Below are positions 55,823-64,000 of a stretch of 64,000 nt of DNA, piece by piece. The position numbers and the translations under genes were made by a program. The stretch's first letter is position 1. The number at the start of each line of letters is the position of its first letter. The notes beneath the pieces were generated by a model that was not told where the DNA came from, did not search any database, and saw only the letters and a program-made list of their open reading frames with translations. Source of the stretch: Ophiostoma sp. CBS 140.51 (lineage: Eukaryota; Ascomycota; Sordariomycetes; Ophiostomatales; Ophiostomataceae). The DNA lies in NCBI GenBank assembly GCA_029298735.1, contig JANSLP010000039.1, positions 1 through 64,000 of the forward strand, given 5' to 3'.

Positions 55823-58800
55823 TTTGAATGTGATGCGTAGTTTTCGAAGAAACTGGGATGTCAAAAACGAAAGGAAGATTCGACGCGGCGCGTGGTTGTT
55901 GTCGTCAAAAGAAAAGAGCGAGTGTAAACAGACGGGGAGTCGTCGACACGCAAGGACGCGAGGAAAGAAGGAGGGGAAGAGAGAAAGGGGAAGAGAAGAG
56001 TTAAGAAGCAGCGAGAAAACAGTGAGAAAAAGAGGCAAACCCGTGTGCGCGAGGTATCACGAAACGGGAAGCAAAAAGGTTAAAAAGGGAAGAAGAGAAG
56101 AAAAAGTGTTGGAAAAAGATCAACACTGGAGAGGTGTAGTTGCAGTGGAGAGATGCTGGTTAGAGCCGTTGGGTCGGGCCTATGCTGAATCTGGCGTTGA
56201 CCTGATGGAAAGGTGCGTTTTCCCCTTTATGCTTGTGTTGTCGCAGAACTCTGGTTGGGTGCTGTGGTGCTGTGCCAGCCTGAATCGAGCCTGGTGGGAA
56301 GGTCTTGTCCTGATTTGGGAAGTTCCTCTTTTTTTTTTTTGCGGCGCGACGCTCAGTGCGTTTTTGGGACCTGTAGCTGTGCAGCGACGAGGAAAACGAG
56401 AAAGAGGAGAGAAGATGATGCGAATGAAGAATAAACAGAGAAAAGGAAAGTGGATGCAATACAGCTCGATCTTGTACGGCCCTGTTTTGTTCAGATGCGA
56501 GATGCTTTTGGGAAGAAGTTCAAGCCTCTGAGACAGAAAGAAAGCAGAAAAGAGTAAGAAGGGGTCGAGAGCTGGGGGGAGGTATATTACTTATTTGAGG
56601 GAAAGCGTCTTTTCTCTTTTAAGGAAAGAGGGAGAGACGCAGAGAGGCAAGTGGTTTTTGAGGCACGCGCCGGGGAAGTGGGTGGGGGGGCACGTTTGCT
56701 CTGGGAGGGAAGGAACAACCCAGGACAAGGGAAACGAAGGGAAAGAGCGAGGGCGATAAATGCAAGTCCCTCCTTCCCTCTTCCCTGCTGAAGAGCGTTG
56801 AAATGAAAACGGGCGGCGTGGGAAAGGGACAAAACAGAGAGAAAAAACGATGGACAGGATAAACAGGCCAGGCAGAAGGAAGGAGCGAGCTAACAAGGAG
56901 TTTAGTCTGATGGCGTTGGTCTTGGTGGGGCTCGTCTTGGGGCCGGGCTGGTAGGGGTGGAGGTTGGTGGCGGCTGGTCACACGCGGAGGGTAGAACTGC
57001 TCTTCGGCGGACAACGCGCCAGGGAGAGCACTAACACACGAAAGAGGAAGTAGCGACCTAGCACGGCTGGGCAACGAGCTTGTTCTTTCAGATTTCAGGT
57101 ACCCCAAATTGCCTGGGGAACTCGGGCATAGACACAGTACTGGTACACAAAAACACCAAATGACAAAACCTCAAAAGACAAGAGAGGCAGAAGGTAAGCA
57201 AAGAGGCAGGAACGACCTGCAAATTGAGGCACTCATTAGATGTTTGAGGGGAGGAATGTGCGCACACACTCCCAGGTGTGTTCTGTTCTGCATCGCGCCT
57301 GCCTCCTATTCTTAGCTCCAAAGAAACACCAAAAGACGCCCCCTCTCTCTAAAACGATAAAATACAGCAGGAGGTGAAAAAAGTGGGACACGTTACGCTT
57401 CTTTGGGGAGAAAGAAAACAAATGCAAACCCAGCTCCAAGCTCCCAGCTCCCCAGCACACTCTCAGCACACTTCACAGTGAGGAGAAATCAAGGTCAACT
57501 AATAAGGAAAGGTCTGGGCGCGCGGAATAAAAAGGAGAACCGGCTGCACACATTTGCCCAGCCTCAATACGACTGCAGAGTGCTTGACAGGAAAAAAGAG
57601 AAGAAAAACAGCAGCTTTCAGAAGCAGCAGGACCCCGGGACAATGTGTGCAGGGACGGGAAGGGGTGACCCAGAAAGACAGGGGAAGAGCGATCCAGCCT
57701 GGACTGGGCGGTTTTTGGTGGTATTTGGTAGGCGCGGAATGGACAAGAGAGACAAAAGAGAGGAAAATAACGGGGGCTTGGGTTGTTCAAGCCAATGACT
57801 TTTCCGAAGAGAAGGAACGAAGGGGGCGCGCGGCGTTGGGTGGAATGAGGACAGGATATTATTGCTGCTGGGAAGAATGCGCTAGCGAAGAGAAATACAC
57901 AGGTGTTGTGACAACGTCGCTGTGGAGGAAGGAGCAATGGACAATCAAGACACGCAAGAAAAGGGGCAACGCAGGACCCGGGAAGAACTGAGGAAAGAGC
58001 AAACGAGCTGTTACGCAGATCTGGCAGGCACAACCCACGCCGAAAACCAGACTACACATGGAGGGAAGGGGCAATGGACGACAGAAACAAAACGAAATAA
58101 GAAGATTGAAGGAGAACATTAAATCGAAAAAGAGAGACAGCAAAAGACGAGAGGATGTCGGATTGGCGTTTCCTAAACCGGTTAAGACGGCTACAAGGAT
58201 GTTCGAACCGACTAGACTGGAAAGAAGTGACAAGGGGAGGGAACGAAGGGAAAAACGAGGAAGAAGTCAAGAAGTCGCGGATGGGCAAATAGCGTGCACA
58301 GGAATACTTTGCGTTCAGCGCGGGTGGTCAAGGAAACCAGGGTCGCTGGGTCGGTGTGCTTGTGCTGTGGAGAGCGGAATCCATTTTCTTGTGCATTTTG
58401 CGGGCGGGCAGGTACAAAAGTACAAAAGTACCCGTGACCACGCTAGCCCCAACAGTCCAAAGTATCTCTTTCTTTTCCGTTGCCAAAAAGTGAGGCAACG
58501 AAAAAGCAAAGTTCGGGAAAGAACGAATGGCCTAAAGATACCAGACGAGACCAAAGGAAAGAGCAGAAGCATGCCCCCAAAAGAAAGACATTTGGGAAAG
58601 ATTGAGGGATGGTGTGTGTGGAGAGGGTCGAGGAAAAAGAAAAGGAGGAGGCAGGAGGCAGTGTGGATGGGTGTTGAAAGAGGGAGGGGGCCGCGATGCT
58701 GATTGGCCACAGTATCCCCAGTTGTATGCGTCCGCGCGACTGGACCCACTTATACTTGTCTGGAACTGTCTCTCTTCTTTTCTCTTCTTTCTCTGCCTCG

Positions 58801-61800
58801 CGCTGTGGTCTTTTGCAATCAACGATGCTTCATGCTTCAAAACTAGCCGGGTGCTGGGGGCCCTTTGACAGAAGAACAACGTGTGAGGAACAGGCCTATG
58901 TAACGCCTGGCAGCAGGAGGAGCACGTATGCATCCTTTCCCTGTCTTCTCCAAGTCGCCGGTGGCTCCTGCCGTTGTCACTTCCCGCCCCCTTGCGTCGT
59001 CCCTTCTTCAGTGTGGCCCTGGCCGTTCGCTCCAGGAAAGTACTTTGCTTGACACTTATTGTTCTTTGGACGGTGAAGTAGCGTTGCAGCCGTCGAGCGA
59101 GATGGAGGGCTTGGCTCTTGCCTTTTCTTCAGTCTGGACACATTCTGTTCTCAGCTCTTTCCTCGTATACTTGAACGCCTCTCGCCTGTATCGTTCTTTC
59201 CTTTCGTGTCTGCTGAATCCTAGCGTAAAGTCACAAAGAAGACCATTCTGGCAGCCAAAATAGCGTGCCAGGTAGAGAGGTCCAGAGGCCCATCTCGCCC
59301 ATCAAGGCCACGCCAGGCTGTCTGAATACTGCTCTGTTTTTGTGGCCTGGCTTGGGCCTTGCTTGGCCTGGCCGTCACTCCGGAACGGACGGCGGCGTTG
59401 CTAGCCGTGGCGACAATTCCAGCGGCGAGAATGGGCCACTGTTTCTCTCATCAGGCTTCAGATGAAAGTATCTGACTCTACCGATCACCGGCCCAAGCAT
59501 TCTTCTCAGCGGCCCTGGACTGTGGAGACTTTTGAATTGACTGGGACATGGGAGTGCGTGAAAAGGAGACCCAGGAAAAGAAAAGGAAAAGGTCACAGAA
59601 AAATCCCGGGCCGGGCGTTTTTTGGTTGCGCCCTGTCCGCCGAAGAGAGGAGCGCTGCTGAGCCTGCTGAGGAAGGAACGAAAGTGCTGGCAGCAAAAAA
59701 AAATGAGGATCAAGAAAAAGCGCGTCACGAAAAATGAGCGAAAGAGGCTAGCGTTCTTAGTGCTGCAAAAGCTTCAATAGACTAATCTGGTAGCGCCCAG
59801 GCCAACCCGGCCAACTGCACGAGCGAGAAAGGGATAATAATACAGTGCCCCACACTTATCTGCACTGAAAGGAAAGAGGGGGGCCAGAAGAGAAAGGAGA
59901 ATTTGGGCAAGAGCAACCCAAAAAACATTGATAATGAGAAAGAGCGTCTCTTTTGTGGGTGGAGACCACGCCTCTGGCCCGTCCTTTCTTTCTTCTCTCC
60001 TTTGCCAGGTGGGTTCTGTTTGTTCTGGCATTCGATCCCTTTTGAGTGTTAGTGGTCGGGTCAAGACGCGCCCAGCGCGAGAACGTGAAGACGTGCACCA
60101 CCCCTGTTGCGCGTTGAATATTGGGGCCTTTTTGCTCAATATTGAGGTCATTGCTTTTGCTTCTCATCCTCTTATTCGGATAACAAAGGTGGAGGCATCC
60201 AGGTCGATGTCGTCTTACGTATGGGGGCATTGTATATTTTGCGCTTTTCTGCTCTTCTGCATTTTGCTCTTTTGCGCTGGGGAGCGAATACGCCGTAAGC
60301 CGAAATGTGGATGGACACACTGCAAACCAAACGGGAACGAAAATACAGTGCATATTTTTAGGGTGGCTTTTCCCCCGCAAGATCGCTGTGGTGTTAGCAC
60401 CAAAAGTTGCCGAATTCGGAAAGAAATGTGCGTGCAACTGTCTTTAACGTTCTCTCAACGGCCCCTGCCCTTCAGTGGCTCGAGTGGGTAAGAACAGACA
60501 AGAACAACCAACGCCGTTCTTCTCTCAAAAGTGACTTTGTCAGGTTAAAGTAAATACTTCATACTGACCATAATGACACAAAGAAGCAAACGCTGCTTGA
60601 TTTTCAAGACTTTTGATGCTTTCGGCACAGGGTCCAACTGACAGGACGACGGGGCGCGGAAAACAGCGGCCTCGTACGAGACTGACGAGGCGGCAAAAAG
60701 ATACTTTGTTCGATGTAAGAAGACAAAGCTGATCACGCATGGCGCAACATGCGCCGGTACCTCCCGTCAGATATCGTCTCTGAAGCTCATTCGAGGGTTC
60801 TCTTGTTCGATCTCGCATCGTCTTGTCTTTTGTCTCTAGTTTCTTTTTGGTCTCGTCTCCGTTTGACACATGGAAAAGATGCAAACTGCAAAGTTAGATA
60901 CCTGTCCAATATTGGATTGCATTGAAAAAGGCGGCAACGCATCGCGTAAGCCTTCCGGCAGGCGCGCTTGCATGGCCACACGGCAATCTTGTTGATTGGA
61001 TTATTTTCTTGCTTTTGTCTGTCGTTTTTTTTGGCTCGCCGCGGGCCTAGCCACCCTCCTCAGCATCCTCTCCCCCCATCCATGCACCATGCTGGCCCCG
61101 TTTGCTGGCTCCATATGCAATGCACAAGACACCGAAGTGTGATGGACAGGCTACAGGGTTCTCTGGGTCTGGGTTCTGATGGGCCGTCCGTGTGCCAGTG
61201 TTTGTGTGCTGCGGGATCGTCCTGCACAGTTCGACGCAGCTTTTGGATTCTGGGTTCTTGTATTATTCCTCTCAGAAAGAAGACATATTTTTGTCACATT
61301 ATGGGGGGAAGGGAAGGACGAACGAATGTGCGGCACAAGAGGAAAGTGCAAGCAATATGAACAACGAATCCCAGAAGAAGGATTGAACGGTCTGGATCGT
61401 GACGCAAATCGACAATATGACAGGACAGGGACCTGGCCATGTGCCCTCGACGTATGTCGCAGAAAATGGTAAAAAGCATGGACCCCAATAAGGCTGTACT
61501 ATCTTTATTCTTTATTCTTAATTCATTATGAGTTTTGACTCTGGATTAAGCTTGCCGTCTGCAAAAACGGGACACGATCAATCTCGCTGGTGCAACATGG
61601 ACTATGAGTTGTGTAAGTAGAAACGCGTATTGCTGCATTTGGAAATAATGCAATCTTATGCATAGGTAATGAGCTGAAAAAAGATAGTCACACTCGATTC
61701 CCCATAGTTTGATGGCAAAGAGACGAGAACAAGGAAAGAAACAAGTGCCAGACCAAAGAAAGAAACAAGTCGGGAAACTTTCGTGGATAAAAATATACAT

Positions 61801-64000
61801 AAAATAAAAATAAAATAAAGTGACAAAAAAACCCCCGAAAAACCTTCCTCAACCCATCTCCATCCCCATCTCACTCATCAGAGGGGATCGACCTCTTTTT
61901 TCTTTCTTTTTCGTTTAACAGGGGCAAATAAAAATTAGGGCGACCCGAACTATCGATTGCTGTCATTTCTGGGAGGGTGGAGGAGATTGGCAAATTGATA
62001 ACCATAGCGGAGCCGGGGACGAGCAACAGTGCGTGAGAGTGAAGGGAAGAGGGAAAGAGAGAAAGAGTAATGAAGGACAGGGGGCCACTTGCGTTGGAAG
62101 AAGCGAGAATGAGGAGGGGCTAGCGCAAGTTTTGCGGCCTGGAAAGGCGGAGGGCCCTAAATGACAGGGGTGGTGGTGGGGGTGGTGGATGGGAGGTGAA
62201 CGGCAAGGAAGGCACGCGTCGATACCTCTGTTTCTTTGTGAATTTGGTGATCTTTCAAGTACCGACGCGTGTTGGGCTACTTTTCAGCCTGGCTGAGTGA
62301 GCTCTCGCTGGGAAATGAAGTCGAGAGAATCTTCAAAGACCCTTTTTCAGCTTTGAGGTGATTGACAGCAAGTATCTTATGTACTCGAGAGCACACATAT
62401 CTTACGAGGAATACTGAGTACTGTGTAGACTTGGTCTGTGAGAAGCCTGTCTCGTCTTCAAGGACCTTGCTTTGCGGAGAAAGATGCAAAGGCAAGAGCT
62501 TGCAGGGAGAGCATCTTAAAAACTGGGGCGTTGTCGAACACTGGAGGATTTGAGCAGGAAGGATTGGCACACCCAATATCCTTACGTTTGTTACGGCACA
62601 GACAGGCCGCCGTTGTGAAAGTTATGAAAGTGCCCTGTGCCTGACGGGAGGACACTCGAAATGTATCTTCGGCAGTGACAGACGCGCCTTCCACAAAAGA
62701 GCAAAGACGACACCTGCCAAAAAGACAGCAGTCGCCAAAAAACGTGAACGGACCTGACTCTTTCCCTTTTCAGGCGGCGCCTTCCCCAGGCGGTTACCAC
62801 AGACTGCCGCACCCTTCGCGTCTTGGAAGATGCCTCCCCGTACTCCGTTTTACTGGACGGACGGACGGCACATGGCCTTGGAGCCCTGCGAGAAGAAAGA
62901 AAAGGGAAAGGATAAGCAGTCCCCGAACAAGTGTCTCCAAGGTCCCAAGCGGCCTTCCCAAGATCCCGAAAAGTCTCCAAGGTTGTGTCCTGTCCCAAGG
63001 ACAAGGGAAACGAGACAACATCGAAAAAATAGGAGGTGGGAAGGAAATGGTAGGGGAGGGAAGGAGTGAAGAAGAAAGAGGGGGGTTCTTCCGGAATCCG
63101 CAGCCCGTTGACAGCAGAGTTCTGGGCCATGGTTTTGTCTTCTTCATTCTTTCCTTTCATGTCAACCATGTCTCTCTCGCAGGGCAGGTGCACAGCCCAA
63201 ACCCAGTCTCCCGGAATCAAAGACGCGCGAGCAGACTTGCACTCGTCCTTTTCTTTTGTCTTTTCTTGCAGCTGTTGCAATACCACATAGGCAAAAAAAA
63301 AAAGGAAAGCACGACTTAACTCTGCCGCCTTGCACCTGTGCATTTTTCTGTGTCCTTCTGTAATATTACTACTTCAGGCTGTCCTGCCACAACTGCCTTG
63401 CGGGAGTCTGGGAAATTAACGAAGCGGGAGAGATGGAGGGGAACTGCCACCCACACATAGGCCTGTCAAAGGACGGAAGAAGGAATGAAAGAAGCAAACA
63501 AAAAGGAAGGACAGGAACAAAAAGGAGAGGACTTGAGAAGACAAGAAGGAGCGACCCGTGCTCCGGTCTCCGTCCATCGCGTGCGGCAGGGAAAGAGCGA
63601 CGGGGGTTTGATTTGATCGAGATGTGGAGTAGGGTCGTGTTGGGCTGTTAGAAGTTTGTTCACTTCTGCATGCAAGAAGCACCAAGTGTAATGCAAAGAA
63701 GAAACACAGACAACGGTCGGCCTCTTTTTGAATTTGACGGTGAGCATCTTAACCTCGCCTTCGTCGGAGTGATAGCTCTGTCTCACTGGTGAGGGGGCGG
63801 GGAGTCCAACAGCTGCACGCGAAGCTCAGCCTGCATGATGAATTAAGAAAGAACGATTGAGAGACAAAAGAACGAAAAAGTAGCCCCGAGAAACCCTCGA
63901 GGACTTGATGAAGACTTGCACAAGCAAGAGGGGGGCCAAAGTGGACTGAGACATGCTGATTTTCGTATCTTTTGCTCTGTTTGTTCGGGCTTCTGTGAAC
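55823..64000. other. 8.2-kb region upstream of Mcm1, no gene seen
   Basis: No ORF over about 250 codons occurs, none carries a known motif, and I could not build a spliced gene across it. Up to about 58.7 kb the plus strand is purine-rich, so the Mcm1 strand is CT-rich, which fits a long leader or promoter. Poly-T and poly-A runs are frequent and ATGs of short frames abound. Near 63.6-64.0 kb some minus-strand sequence could be the end of a gene starting beyond the window, but this is too weak to call. Non-coding RNA is possible. Confidence 0.4.

Noticed and set aside
63466..63960. Possible last exon of a minus-strand gene entering from beyond 64000
   Set aside because: An acceptor-like CATGCAG at about 63834 and a short frame follow, but they close quickly and no protein family is recognisable.

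Overview
This window is nuclear DNA from a filamentous ascomycete (Pezizomycotina), most likely a Sordariomycete. The evidence is: short GT-AG introns (about 54-180 nt in the genes resolved here) that split conserved protein motifs; monocistronic genes on both strands; long pyrimidine-rich leaders; and a protein set typical of these fungi (a class II myosin of about 2,450 aa, a CFEM/GPI surface protein, a Red1-type zinc-finger protein, a double-Myb Teb1/Tay1-type protein and DUF7704 membrane proteins). Genus cannot be read from the sequence. I see no rRNA, no CRISPR and no transposase or reverse transcriptase. I resolved 17 protein genes and one tRNA gene.

Layout, left to right. 0.3-6.1 kb: VMS1/ANKZF1-like ribosome-quality-control release factor (-) and a 920-aa low-complexity Cys-cluster protein of unknown function (-). 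7.4 kb: tRNA-Ala(TGC) (+), followed by a degenerate 13-14-bp minisatellite and a hairpin. 8.1-18.6 kb: CTP synthase (-) and class II myosin heavy chain (-). 19.8-23.7 kb: Red1/ZFC3H1-like RNA-surveillance scaffold (+), divergent from the myosin. 23.7-27 kb: no gene seen. 27-30.5 kb: CFEM/GPI protein (+), DUF7704 membrane protein 1 (+), Mediator subunit Med31 (+), and convergent RNA polymerase III subunit Rpc11 (-). 31.5-34.6 kb: PPIL3/Cyp10-type cyclophilin (-) and Teb1/Tay1-like double-Myb protein (-). 37.4-38.2 kb: DUF7704 membrane protein 2 (+). 41.1-44.4 kb: DCAF11-like WD40 protein (+), convergent with Sec61-gamma/Sss1 (-). 46.2-47.6 kb: CPSF6-like RRM/Gly-rich protein (+) with a possible uORF. 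50.7-51.2 kb: Ctr copper transporter (+). 54.9-55.8 kb: Mcm1-type MADS-box factor (-), followed by more than 8 kb in which I find no coding signal.

The genes do not form a biosynthetic or defence cluster. They are mostly conserved housekeeping genes: transcription and RNA (Med31, Rpc11, Red1-like, CPSF6-like, Mcm1), protein quality control and translocation (Vms1, Sss1, DCAF11, cyclophilin), nucleotide synthesis, cytokinesis, and surface or metal functions. The less described content is the DUF7704 pair, the 920-aa unknown protein, several short tandem or inverted repeats in regulatory DNA, and RTCACGTG-type motifs upstream of several genes. Exon joins were made by eye from open frames, GT/AG signals and conserved protein motifs. 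No alignment or database search was run.
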